Positions 23,733 through 36,260 of a stretch of DNA of 64,000 nt are shown piece by piece; position 1 is the first letter of the stretch; each line of letters opens with the position of its first letter. Source of the stretch: Lanius collurio (Eukaryota; Chordata; Aves; Passeriformes; Laniidae); NCBI GenBank assembly GCA_020086605.1, contig JACBWW010000008.1, positions 16,892,720-16,956,719 of the forward strand, read 5' to 3'. Below the pieces are notes generated by a model, which was given only the letters and a program-made list of their open reading frames with translations, was not told the origin of the DNA and made no database searches. The position numbers and the translations under genes were made by a program.

Positions 23733-24081
23733 TGTTGCCTTCTGCTGAGAAGGCAGGCGACCTGGTTTCAAGACAACAGCACGGTGGCCCAGCCTCTCCC
23801 AGGCCACTCGGTCCACGACACACAGACACCAATTTGGTGGATGGTCAAATGGCGTTTATTATCTTATCTCATGGGGTTAAATAGGCATGGGGGCTTCACT
23901 ACGTCAGAGGGGGACAGTAGGACTAGCCAGAGTTAGTAGGAGAGTGGAAAAATACTGGAATTTAAGGAGGGGGGTCGCATACCTGAGGTGATCGCTTATC
24001 TCAGGGGATGAGGGAGAGAAGGGGCCCTGCTGCTTTCCGTCACATCCCGAGATCTTCCGTCCGCCTGTCCCTACTACTACA
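23733..24081 (-). mobile_element. Solo LTR (349 bp, minus strand)
   Basis: It starts TGTTGCCTTC and ends CTACTACA, with imperfect 6-bp flanking duplications CCCTTA (23727-23732) and CCCATA (24082-24087), five of six matching. On the minus strand TATTTAA (23883-23877) is followed by AATAAA (23860-23855) and a U5 of about 120 bases ending GGCAACA. A 6-bp duplication fits class II (ERVK-like) integrases. No internal retroviral sequence adjoins it, so it is a product of LTR-LTR recombination. GC content is well above that of the surroundings. Confidence 0.85.
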
Positions 24082-24087
24082 CCCATA

Positions 24088-27000
24088 GAAAAAAGCATAA
24101 ACTTTCAGGACTTGTTTTTAATATTCCAGCACTGTCTGACTCTACAATGGTGTGTATTTTTAAAAGAAAAAGGAGGTTGAGTTTGCTATTATGATTCTAG
24201 TTATTAAGACATAAATTAAATTAAAAAAAAAGCCTAGCAGCAGAACTAGAGTGTATTTTTATATTCTGAAAAGAATCAAAATGGACTATAAAAAGTCAGA
24301 TGCAAGAACTGTGAGATTATATTTTTTTCAAGACGACTCTAAAGAATCAGTATACACATTTCTGGAAAGTGAAACTTTCCAAAACAAAACAGTGTAATTT
24401 TGTTAGAGATGATTGGGCCATTCATAATTATGTACAGTGAATCAGTTACTGGAATATTTTTAGGCTTATCTTAAATTGTTTGTAAACAGAGTGCAAAGAA
24501 AGTTTCAAGTGTACTAATTTTAGACTAAGGTTTTTTTGTGTGACCATAGCTGTTGATGGTGCCAGCATTTTAAGCAGGGTGGGCTTATGCTGCAGGACAA
24601 CAGGTGTTGTACCAGGGAACTCAGAGCATAAGCACATAGTAAGACAAGAGGTGCAAACTCTTCATTGTTTTCATGACATTTGTCATGTTTTCCTTCATTA
24701 TTGGCACATTGTTGACTGAAACAGAGAAATAGCCTTCAACAGAGATTTAATGCAACAAGGCAGGGTCACTAAGTGCACTGTATCCCTCTGTCATTCTCAT
24801 GTGCTTTCTATTCCATAAGCAGAGATACAAGTGCTCTTCCTGTCCCTGCTTGCCTTCACCTCTTCTAAAATGCCTGTACCCCATGGTTAGGTTGGTCATG
24901 CTTTCCTGAACAGAGTCTGAGGATGCTGCTGGTAGCGACCCAGAGGTATGTCAGAGGCCATCCACTGCTCAGGAACAAATTGTTAGCATGGGCTTTCTGA
25001 TTTCAGCCCCCTCTTAGGACTGGCTGGGTTAAGGCCCTACCATGTATTGTGAATAGGGTCATTGAAAGTCAGGTCTGACTCCCAGACTTTGCCGTTGGAT
25101 GAGGGATTGGCCATGACAACGATCCTTGTATCTGCCTGATTGGTCTATGGGGCCCTATGTAGCTTTGCATGGTGCAGAACTTTCTTTAATTGCTGCAGAA
25201 AACACTGCTTTTCTCTCCTTGATTTTTGCAGCCTGACATTTTCTGTGGGTTGGGCCAAGAAAAGGACATGTTAGCAAACAGTTATAAATATGCTGAAAAG
25301 AAGCTGTTCCAGCCCTGATCCCAGCAATGAGCGCCAGTGAAATGAAAGGAGACATTTTATGTGAAGGTCTTAGTGAATAGCTTCTTGTGTTATTCAGTCA
25401 TCTCTGCAAGTTACAAAACGCAAGCAGTACAGATTGAGGGCAAGAAGCATGGCAATACAGGCCCAGCATTTGCAAGACAGTTTTGCTTCCTGGTTTGGCC
25501 GTGGGCTTCATCACTCCATCTTCCTTTAGAGAAACCTTCAGTTTTTGATTGCTTCTAGTCATTGGAAGGATATTGTGACAATAAATACTCTGCAGTATTT
25601 TAAGTGCCTAAATTGGAAAGTAAAATTCCCACTATAAATATTAATGCCTGAAGTACATTACTATTTTCTTCTGATTTGAGTTATTTTTTATAGTCATCAT
25701 ACTTATATGAGTGTTGCTGTGATTTCTAAGAGGGTGGAAAAGAATCCCATAGGAATTCAACAGTTTAATAATCTATTAGTCACGGGGACTGCTTTTCAAC
25801 TGTTACAATTTAGGTGTTTCGGTAGGGTTTTGGGGGGGGATTTGTCTTGTTTAATTGCAGTGGAAGCCACACTTCTAACACTCAGCTGAAAAATTTCTTA
25901 ATTCAATAGAACTCATTCCTATGTTTACAGCAGTCATTACCAGGCCTTTGGGAAGAGATGTCAGTATTAACAAGTGCTAATATTGAAAACTTTTAATTTA
26001 CCAGGCAAGAATTTTATGAATGTGTAACGGTGATAAATACCATCACTATGGATAGCCGGTTGTCTCAATCTGAAAATAAGCCTTGGTGGAAAAAATGCTG
26101 GCTCCTTCTCCTGCTCATGTCACGTGACAGCAACCCAGGGGATGGTACATCATGGCAAACAAATACCTGCTGGCACTACCCTGACTCCTCCACCTGTAGG
26201 TTCATCTGCTGAACCACACTGAACACGACAAATGAAATTAAACTTGGCTGGAACCAGCTGCTAATAACTACTGCTTTTGGCTCTTTTCCTGTTTCTTTTG
26301 AAAATTCAGTGGTTTTTAATCCTGTGGCCCCTAGAGCCTATCAGAGGAAGCATCCCTGGAGCTCATGAGTCAGGGAAAAGCAATTAAAGAAAGAGTTTAT
26401 TGGCATTGCCTGTGTGAGTTCCTGCCACTTACTAAGTGATGGTCTCCAGTTGACAGGAAAACTCTAAGGTTTCCACACATCAATAGATGTTAGGAATGCT
26501 TTGTAAATCACTTCCAAAGCTCTCTTAGGTCAGAGGGTGTTGTGTCAGATTCTCCTTTTGATGAACCAGGAGATTATTATTTTGTATTCTACAAAATTTC
26601 TTCTGCGACAAGAGAAAGCCCCTGACCATGCTCAGAGACACAATGAGGAGCCAGATACCACCTTGTTGTGAAGTTCAGCAGTGTTCCCAGACCTGGACCT
26701 GGTTTTTTTCCTTTGATTCTCCTCTGCATGGGCATCTCTTTTTGGCCGAGGTAACACACAAAAAACCCCCTGTGTATTTAGGCACTCTGCATAAGAGGAT
26801 TGGATGCCATTTAATTCAGCAAGCTAGTCTTTATTCCAATTTATGCTGTAACAGCTGGGAAGATAAAACTTTTTTACTGGTGCTGCATGCATTTTATGAA
26901 TATTTAATAATGAAAGTAATCCCCTTCTTATTAGCAAGAATAAGGGAAATAGTGTGTGAACAAATAAAATGTGGTTTTCTTATTGAGAAGTAGTTTTTCG

Positions 27001-27614
27001 GAGGGCCTATTCAAATTTCATCTAGTTTGTAAAGTACTGCTCAAAGGTAGCAGATTCAAGAATGGAACATTATTTATATAATACAGTATCTTCATGTGGA
27101 TTTGGGATATCTATCCTTCTAATAACTTTTAAATAATCATGGTTTGATAAAACTGCAGACTGGATCAGAAGGAATACAAATTGCAGAAGTTAAGACCATG
27201 AGAGCATGAGTATTTGCTTTGATCATGACAGAACATACTTGTTTCAGAAGTTTTCTGTTCTAAGTATGGAGAAGTAGTAGTTGACAACTCCCATTAGTGT
27301 CAGGTCTGGGGTTGCCTCTGTAATAAAATTCTGCTGTCTGAAGTTTTGTGTTGGACCTTTCTTCTGAGTGATGAGTTACAGAACTTCCTCTCAAAAATGT
27401 TTCTTGTTCCTGCAAACACATATCTCCAGAAGAGAACTGGCCAAGATTTTGTGTTGCATCATCAGAAAAGATATTGTTCTTCCTCAAATTTGCACTTGGT
27501 TGAATCGTAGCTGGGATATGCTGTAAGTTCATCAGGAACTGACAAGAGGAGGACCTGTGAGAGAGCAATGCAGATGAGATGGGGCAAAGAAAAATGTTGA
27601 GGAATATGAGCATA
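24088..27614. other. Unassigned AT-rich DNA
   Basis: About 3.5 kb without a recognisable gene or mobile element. Open frames reach 121 codons (26628-26993, plus strand) but show no known domain and sit in ordinary AT-rich sequence. Confidence 0.5.
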
Positions 27615-27620
27615 TGAAAA

Positions 27621-27863
27621 TGTTGCAGTGAGGGGAATCCCACAACAATATATATGACGACGATGGGGTTGGAAGGACAGATGAAGCAGTATTTTTGCAG
27701 ATGTTCAGGAATGATTTTATTTCTCCAACCGCATGGCCGGAGTTTCCCGAGCAGACTCCTCTGACCTTCTCCCCACCCAGCTCCCAGGCACCAAAACTAC
27801 CCAATCAGCAACAGATATGGGACACACGTGACCTGGGGACAGGGAAAAGGATCCACCTCCACA
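27621..27863 (-). mobile_element. Very short solo LTR (243 bp) with perfect 6-bp TSD
   Basis: It starts TGTTGCAGTGAGG at 27621 and ends CACCTCCACA at 27863. It is flanked by exact 6-bp duplications TGAAAA (27615-27620 and 27864-27869). On the minus strand there is an ATTGG box (27805-27801), AATAAA at 27721-27716, and an R/U5 part of about 95 bases ending CTGCAACA. The 6-bp duplication and compact size suggest an ERVK-like solo LTR. The first bases (TGTTGCAGTG) are shared with the LTR at 45583, hinting at related termini. The perfect duplication suggests a younger insertion than the neighbours. Confidence 0.87.
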
Positions 27864-27869
27864 TGAAAA

Positions 27870-28287
27870 GACTGGGCTTTTTGCCTCACAGAATTACATT
27901 TTTTTTGAGCCTCAAAGGCTAGCACAAGCACTTACAGGTGAAAAAAAACATGTCTCCTTTGCAACATCTCATGCTGACTTTTAAGGAGAACAAAACTGTC
28001 ACCTTTATTGCATATTGAAAATGCAGTATTTACAATGATGAGGCTAGGAAAAGGCTATTTTCCTCTAATTGAAACATGCATTAGCAGCATGTATACCATA
28101 CACTGGTACCTTATATATGCTTTAATTAAGTATACTAAATAACTAGTGATGAACACTTGATTTTAATGTAAAAAGTACTTAAGAGAGTGGCATGAATTCT
28201 AACACACAGACTTTGGCCAGATACTCTATGTGCTCTGGGAGATCAACTTTATTATGGTAGACATTCCAATGAATTATGTTCACATAA
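27870..28287. other. Unassigned spacer between two solo LTRs
   Basis: About 420 bases of AT-rich DNA. No gene or element recognised. Confidence 0.5.
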
Positions 28288-28292
28288 ATGAG

Positions 28293-28723
28293 TGTTGTGG
28301 TTTAGGGATGTTATTCCCCAGTTTAGTGCTCCCACTTAAACACTCTGAACCATGTGCTGCTTGCCTATGCCCCCTGCTCCCTGCAGGAGGATGAAGAAGA
28401 GAATTGAAGGCTCAAAAGGTAAAGAACATGGGCTGTGATAAGAACAGTTTACAAGAAACAACAACGAAATAAGAAATGAAGGGTAACATCAGCAAGATGA
28501 ATAACAGCAGGTTATTCCCATTAGGTACTTAACAGAGGCAGACAATTCCCAAGTGAGCACTCAGCATGTGGAACCCAGCACTGCACCACCCGCCTGGCCA
28601 CAAGGGACCCTTCTCCCTCACCCTCTGTGTATGGCATGGGGTGGTATAGAATAACCCCTGGGTCCTTGCCATGCTTCTCTGGGCTCCTGAAAAAATGAAC
28701 CCTCTCCTGGCCTGACCAGGACA
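28293..28723 (-). mobile_element. Solo LTR (431 bp), probably minus strand
   Basis: It starts TGTTGTGGTTTAGGG and ends GGCCTGACCAGGACA, with 5-bp flanks ATGAG (28288-28292) and ATGGG (28724-28728), four of five matching. It closely resembles a common avian ERVL-type LTR. Minus orientation is preferred because that strand starts TGTCCTGGTCAGGCCAGGA, the usual start of that LTR type, and has its CT-rich tail near the other end. No canonical AATAAA is seen, so orientation is moderately supported. No retroviral internal region adjoins it. Confidence 0.82.
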
Positions 28724-28728
28724 ATGGG

Positions 28729-31700
28729 ATATCTCAAATACCTTGCTCATAAATACTCTATGGATCTAGGAACTGGTAAAATTGTGTTATATTTATTAAG
28801 GTACCTTAATTTCTGAAAGTAGTCCTCTTCAGTCTTTGCTAAGGATAATCCTATCAAAAATCACCCTCAGTTATATGCACCCTCACAAATATGTTTTCTT
28901 CTTTCTAAACTCTTCATATCTTATTCTACCCTATAGGAATTCTGATCATAGAGAAAAAAAAAAACCTCACAGCCACAATGAATACTTCTAGGGCTTTCAC
29001 AAACTTCTTTATGTTCTTAACTTTGGGTTTTTTTTTTTTTTCAGTTCTGCGATTGTTCTTAAAATTTAGTTATGGCAAGGCCCGAAAGGAAGGACAGATG
29101 ATTTTTTTCTTCTATGTACTTAAATTTTTGTTCATTTAATCTTGAGCTATGTTTTAGTTAAAGTACTATCTTGTACCAAGTTTACTGTGATTTTTGCATA
29201 AACAATATATCAGGCAGAGAATATGTTTTTCTTACACAAATGTGCGCATCCCATAAGATTATTTATTTTTGTCAGATCAGCCTCAGCAAACGAAGTTTAC
29301 AGGAACACTGTCCAAAGCTTTTTCTTAATAAAAAAAAATGTAGGAAAAAAACCCGATTCCAGGGACTACAGAAAAACCAGAATTTTAATGGCAGAATTTT
29401 TAGGCATTATGTAAGAATTTCAGATTAATATACACAGAGAATTTAAAATTGTTGGAGATCTTTTTCAGGGTGATCACACAACCAGTGGCTTGTTGAGCCA
29501 TTTTTTTCTCCAGATTAACTGTAAAATAAGGAATTTAAACTCTCCTCTGACTAGAACCTGCTGAGCAATGAGGAAGATCAGTTTCCTGCCATTGTACGTG
29601 TTGAAAAGAGGTGATGCTAGTTTGCCATCCCATGAATTAGTAGAAAAAACTGAACAGTGAAGAAAAGAAATCCTTTCCACCAGGTACCTAAGTCAGCTTT
29701 GTCTTGAGTATCCTGAATTCCTTCAAACCTCTAAGCTTCAAGCAAAAATGACTCAATTTGTTTTGTACTTTTGGACTAGGCCACAGCCAATTCCAAGACA
29801 GGTTCAGAGTTCAGCTGAGATATGCCTCAACTCAAAAGGTCTTGATGCATCTGAGGAGCCAAGACTGCCCTGGCTGGCTGAATCTGGACCTCAGTAAGCT
29901 CTGCACAACTTTTGCACTTTTGCAACAGCAGTTCTTGCACCTGTGTCAGATTTACAAACAGCAGTGCAACAGCGTGTCTTAAAACATGTGCAATTCTTTG
30001 CTTTTCTCAGAAATTCTGTCTTGAATCTCTTGAGAGGGTGGAGAAAGAAGCATTACTTTCCTGAAATATGTTCCAACAGACATGTTGGGAAATAATATTA
30101 GTTGTATAGCGGGAATTTTGGAGCTACAGGCAGAGAGAACATAAAGCCTCTTTGCTTTCTAACCACCTCTCTAAAAGCTCTTTTACAAGATTTCTTTTCC
30201 TCAGGACTTACTGTGTGCATTATGCAGACCTCTGCCTGTATTTGATGTGTTCTGTCAGAAGAAAAATGATCAATGCCAAAAAAGAACAATGCAAAGTTCT
30301 TCGGTGAAGTTGACTGACAATAGTGTCACACTTATATTCTGTAAGCCTGGCTCTTTTGAATGCAAAGGCTGGGGTTTGGGTAGTTGTTTTTTTTTTTTTT
30401 TTTGTTTCTGTGCATGCATATACACATGCACAAAGAATCATTTTAGAGTAACCTTCAAATACTAGCAACCACATTTCATATCAGCACCCTTGGAGTAGGA
30501 GGCAGAAGTGGCTCATGCCTGAAGGGAAACAAAAGGGTGTACTGGGACAAATGTTTCCAGAAAGCTTGAAAAGGAATAGTGTGGTTCCTGCTCCTCCCCA
30601 GCCCAGTGTGGGATATTCCTACAAAATATCCCTCTAGGTGGGTTGGACAGAGGAGAATGTCGACTGACTCAGTGGTGAGACTGTTCTGCCTTTCCCCCGC
30701 TTTGATATCTGGGCTCTTTTCTTACATCTGGGGAAGTGAGAGGCAAGGGACAAAGGGAGAAGCAGCAGTAACATCCAGCTCAGATAAGCACATTACTGAA
30801 ATGTTGGCAGCTTTGGTCTGGGAGCACCAAGAATGAAGACATCTGTGCTGGAGAGGATCTCACAAAGGAGAAACAGAACAAAGTACCCAGGGCAGTGATG
30901 TGGAAGGAAGAAAATGGTTTGGACTAGAGGGAGGAGAGAGCATGAATAGCAGTATTAATGTCTTGTGGGAGAATTGGTGGAGGGCAATGGCAAGCAGGAG
31001 GAGAGAGAGGTGTGTCCTCCCATTTTAGCTTGTTTGCATCCTTCTCCAATGTCAGTCACTAATGATTTTCTGCACCTAAACACCAAAAGCTGACCAGTTA
31101 ATCATGGTTTTGATATAATTATCTCTTTTACCTAATTCATGCTTGGAGTGATTTGTTTGTATTTACTATAATGTTTTCTGTAGCCTCTACAATAGACAGG
31201 CTTTAAATAATAATCTAAGTCTGTAGTGAAATAACAAACAGTACAATGCTCTGAGAACTTTAGTCACAGATGGTGCTGAAGAAATATTTCATAATGAATA
31301 ATTTATCCATCAGACAAATGTAATGTTCCTGGCAGGTTCATGAGGAGATTATGAAATTATTTTTTTTTTTAAATTATTCACTGGGTTTTTTTTCTGCTAG
31401 TGGTCCTCTGTATCTGGTACAAAACTGGATTCTTCCAATACTTCTGATATATATTTTTTGATATACTGGGAGTTTGGGAAAATACTTACCGTTCTTTCTG
31501 TTTCCAGGTAGCTGGGTGTTTAGTTACTGCCTTGAAATACGCTGTGTTGAGAACCTGTCTATGTGATAGTGCCAGCTGAGAGGAAGATTAGATGGATATG
31601 TCTACAAAGAGGAAATGAAAGAAAAATCCACAATAAAAATGATGGGAGTGCTTCCTAACATATTAGGTAAGCATGATTTGTAAAACAGATTTTTGTTTTC

Positions 31701-34204
31701 ATAATGCACTCTGTAAGAAATATCTGTAGTTCTTGGTTTTTTCAAAATGAGGAACATTTTTGAGTTAGATCATTATTTATTAAGACAGATTACCTCAGCT
31801 TCCAGAAAATTATTTGATAGGCTTAAAGTAATGCTATGCAAGTCTGGCTTCATAAGGGAAATCTATTCTGCGTTAAAGACTTATTTCAAAATAAGTCTCC
31901 CAGGAGGATGGTTTGTATACTAAAACCAATATTCCATTTCACTGACTACAATAGTAGTAATCTGTTAACCTCTGAGGCAGCACAGCAGTGAGCCTCATAA
32001 ATAAAGCTGCAAAAATTGATGAAAACATAAAAAAATAATAAAAGCCTCACAGACACTGCTGAAGAACTTGTCCAGGAAATGGAAAGCTCTTTTCAAGGTA
32101 GGTGAACAGGCAGATAATGAAGTTTGAGGGTTTTGTATAAAAACAGAATAAAACCATGTATTGAAAAGGAATTGGTGAAAGCTAGAAACCAAAATACCCT
32201 ATATTATGTGTGGGGCTATGCATTAGTAATACATGGCAGCTTCGGTCTGCCTCAGTCACAGACTCGGATTACTCAGCAAGATGAAAGTGTGCCCATTTGC
32301 AGTGGCTTGTCATTTTAAGGATATCTCACTCTCTTTTTTGGATGGTGCTGTAAGGAACTATGTGTTCCATCATGCAAGTCCATGGGACTGTTATGCTACT
32401 ATACAACTGTTGGAGCTTGTTTTACATTTTAATAACAGCTGCGAAGCTGCAAGTACTAGCTAGCCCACTTTCTTGGCTAGGGTATCTAGATAGTTTCCTT
32501 GCGCTGTAGTTCCCCTGGTTCCACTGCATGCCAAAGAAGAGAGTTTGACAAGGATTGGTGGGGCTCTGCTTCACACCATTGTGGAGGCTGAGCAAAGGAT
32601 GCTCTTCTTTCTCAGGGTATTGGAGTCCTCTGGAAACTTCTGCATCCAGATAAATTGTGCAATACAAGAACATCCCTTAAAGTCAGTGTTTCTTACGGAG
32701 GATTTGTTCCACCTTGCTGGTAGAAACCGCACCCTCCTAGCTGATGCCAGAATGAGTCTTGTGTTTGGTTGTGGTGGTGAACATCTAGCAGCTATTTTCC
32801 ACTTCTTCAGCTGCTGCGTCCAGCTAGAAACAAGCCCTGTAAACTGAGGAAAACCCAGTCAAGTGGTGAGAGCAACAACAGATGCATTCATATTCAGAAT
32901 GCAGAGGAAGTTGTTTAAAAGGAGAAGCATGTAGGCTTCATGATGGATGACAGTCATGTCTGGCACATGGAGGGCAAATTGTTTTCTCAACTAGTTCCTA
33001 ACAAAGATTTTAATAAAGTAGATTTAGGGGAGAACTCTAAATTAGGACAGGGCTCTGGCCAATTTCTGTCTTTTCTAGCCACATTACAGGCATGAAAGGT
33101 TGTAATTTGAAAACTCTTCTATGGAGAACATCTTCAAAATAAACCAGTCAATTCTGGTAATGTTTGGATTACATGAATTGAAATTTAATAGGAAAGTGCA
33201 ATAAAGTTTATTAGAAATATTTTTTTAAACTTATTGCTTCTCAAAATAGCTGGGTCTGGGAGGTTACATCTCGTAGCATGTATTTTGAAATAAAGTTTTA
33301 TTTACATCCCCAACATTTTTGAAGAAAGACAGAAAATTCTCATGAAGAAGATTTGGTCTACCTGCTTCTTTGTGCTTTAGAATATGAGTTTGTGGGCTAA
33401 ATCTATTAAAAATTATTCCAGAGCAAGCACGTTTCTGAGAAATGTGAAGAAACACTGCATAATAGACTGTGTCAGTAGATCACAGTTCAAAACATCCAAA
33501 TCTGTAATTGTGTCTCTTTTTAGGTGGTGATACCCTTAGAAAAACAAAAAAGAAAAGGCAGTTCCCAAGTGGGTTGGAATTGATTTTAAAGTAGAAAGTA
33601 ACAGTACCAAGGACAAAATGGTCATAAATAGGGTAGAACAGAAATGATAGAAGACAACAACAAAAAAAAGGCAGTTCTAATTTGGATGAACATATGTGTT
33701 TTCCATCAGGAAATTAATTTAAGGTTTCTTCCAAAACTGTTCAACTCTGGTCTGTTTGAAAGCCTGGCATGGAACAACCAAAAGCAGGTTAGGAATAGGT
33801 TGGCATTCCATGACTAGAATGACATGGTACACAACTGTACACAAAACATAGTAGCTCTGTAGTCTTTGGCAATTTAGACCTGATTTATCTCTCTGGATGA
33901 GAACACTATGTATGTACACATCTGGACATGCATCTTCATTCCAGGATTGGCTAAGTTGTAGCCTTGTAGCCTGGCAAATGTGAAATTATCGGTTATAAAG
34001 AGGCAGCAGGTTAAGCTAACCCAGCAAGGTCACAGGCTTTTTCTGAACATGGGTTGACTGCAGCTTTGCTTGAGCCTGGTTAGTTACTACTGCAATATAT
34101 TTTTCTAATGGTTGGGTGGCTAGTGCCTAATTTTCTACTTTTGCTTATGATCATGTACTATAACTGTAGGTTTTAGACAGCTAGTAACAAGAAGTATTCT
34201 ACAC
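28729..34204. other. Unassigned AT-rich DNA
   Basis: About 5.5 kb with no recognisable gene or transposon. It contains homopolymer runs: A at 28954-28964, T at 29028-29041, T at 30387-30403 and T at 31360-31370. None is attached to a recognisable retroelement body. Open frames are all at or below 100 codons. Confidence 0.5.
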
Positions 34205-34784
34205 TCACAGAATAGCTTGTTTTTGAAGAGACATTGCATCCAACCCTGAAACCGACAGGGACATCTTCCAATAAGTAAGTTTTGATTGGAGCCCCATCCA
34301 ACCTGACCTTGAATGTTTCCAAGGATAGGATATTTGCCATCTCTCTGAACAACTTGTTCCAATGTCTCAGCAACCCTCATAATGAAAACTTCATCCTTAT
34401 ATTTAGACTAAATCTACCCTCTTTTAGTCTAAAACCATTACCCCTTATCTTGTAACAACAGACCCTGCTAAAGCATTTGTCTTCATCATTCCCTGGCAGG
34501 GAAGAAGACTGGCTTGTCTGAACAGGAAGCTTTTGCAGGAAAAAAAGAAGAGACTTTCTGGCCTTTAGAAGTAGGTACATAGAGCTTCAGAAGAGTACAA
34601 GTATGTTGTTAGGTCATGTAGAGAGAAAATGAGAAAGGTGAACTCTCAAGTAGAACTCAGTATCATCACTGCTGTGAAGGATAATAAAAAGTGTTTTTAC
34701 AATAATATTAAAAGTAAAAGGAAGGCCAAGGAAAATCTCCATCTATTATTGGATGCATGGGGGAACACTGTCACAAAGGATGAG

Positions 34785-35412
34785 TGTGATGCTGGCTGGA
34801 GATTACCCGAAGGGGCACAGTGTCCTTTCTGCAGATGTCCCTAGTCGGCAGCTGCAGCTCGAGCAGGCTGGCTCCTCTGCTCTAGGAGATCCAACAAAGG
34901 TGACAGGGGCATCAGCAGAGGAAAACAAAACAGAGAGGTTCTTTGTATAGGTTCCACAAGCGAGGTTTATTCCATGCACAGGTGAAGGGTCCAGGGACAA
35001 AAAAATAGTTAGAGGGTTTGATTCTTCTACTCAGTGGGATAGAGGTGGAGAGAAGGGAAACAACCAATTGGGTAGCACCCAATGGGATGGACTAACTGGG
35101 AGGTATCCAATGGGAATTACTTGGAGGAGGGATTGATAACAATAAACCAACCGGGCATCAAACTGGAAGAATCTTTTAATGCATAGAATTTTTTAATACA
35201 TGGTCAAACAGGAAAAATACATATGTATAATCATACACATAAAATTGGGTGGGGAATACATGAACCAATAAGTATTAAGTATGTAAATAGTGAACATTAG
35301 AGTCTGTAGGAACTCACCCTAACCTAGGGGAATGTGCTATACCTCAGTGCCCGTCCATCAGCACTTAGGGTCCTCATTGGTCATGGTGTTGACAGCCAAA
35401 CACACTGCCACA
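34785..35412 (-). mobile_element. Solo LTR (628 bp) inside the sense CR1
   Basis: It begins TGTGATGCTGGC at 34785 and ends ACACTGCCACA at 35412, flanked by 6-bp duplications GATGAG (34779-34784) and GATGGG (35413-35418), five of six matching. CR1 coding sequence is continuous if the block and one duplication are removed (compare 63510-63550). The minus strand is preferred: AATAAA at 34971-34966 is followed by a U5-like stretch of about 180 bases. An AATAAA also exists on the plus strand near 35146, so orientation is likely but not certain. The 6-bp duplication suggests an ERVK-like element. Confidence 0.82.
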
Positions 35413-35899
35413 GATGGGGGAAAGGTTGGAGTACTTAGTGCTTTCTTTACTTCAGTTTATAAAGTAAATCTATAAGACCAGTAATCCTCAGAGCAATCAG
35501 TCCTCTGAGCTGGTAGACAGGGACAGGAGAAGAAAAAACCCTCTGAAACCCTGGAGGAAGTAGTTATTGACCTGCTGAACCATTCAGACACTCATAGGTG
35601 TGGGGGAGCAGATGGGCTTCATCCTTGGATGAGGATCCATCCTTGGATGGTACTGAGGGAGGTGACAGAAGGTGACAGCCAATCTGCTCTCCATCATTTA
35701 TCATCAGTCCTGATAAACCAGGGAGGTCCCAGGTGACTGGAGGTTGGCCAATGGTCACATCCACAAGAAGGGTCAGAAGGGGGATCCAGGGAAGTAGAGG
35801 CCTGTCAGACTGACCTTGGTTAGTTGTAATGGAATGTTGTGGAACAGATCATCTTGAGTGCCTTCACACTCAAGGCATATAGGACAACCAAGAGATCAG

Positions 35900-36260
35900 G
35901 CCCAAACAGCATAGGTTTGTGACTAATCAGTCCTTCCTGACCAACCTGATCTCCATTTATGATCAGGTGCCCTGCTTAATGGATGATGGAAAATCTGTGA
36001 ATGTAATCTACCTGGACTTTGGCAAAGCCTTTGACACTGTCTCCCACTGTATTGTCCTGAAGAAACTGACTGGTCATGGCTTGAAGAGGTACACTCTTCA
36101 CTGCTGAAAACTAGCTGGGTCCTGAGAGTGGTCCAGTTGGTGGCCAGTCACTGAGATTTCCCAGAGCTCAGCATTGAAGCCACTCCTGTTTAATATTTTT
36201 GTTGATGGCCTGGATGAGGTGATTGAGTACACACCCAGTAAGCTGGCAGACAACATCAAG
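35900..36260 (+). pseudogene. CR1 ORF2 reverse-transcriptase remnant
   Basis: The stretch 35919-36107 retains RT motif A as 'VIYLDFGKAFDTVSH', very close to the CR1 standard, preceded by 'SFLTNLISIYDQ'. After a frameshift the catalytic box reads 'KLADNIKLG' at 36240-36266, where CR1 has KFADDTKLG, so the second catalytic Asp is Asn. Upstream, across the solo LTR, are remnants of 'EEVVIDLLNHSDTH' and 'DGLHPWM'. Confidence 0.87.

Noticed and set aside
26628..26993. 121-codon plus-strand open frame
   Set aside because: No domain recognised. AT-rich context with no codon pattern or splice context to support an exon.
30387..30403. Long T-run suggesting a processed pseudogene or SINE tail on the minus strand
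   Set aside because: Sequence on either side shows no exon-like or tRNA-derived body and no flanking duplication.
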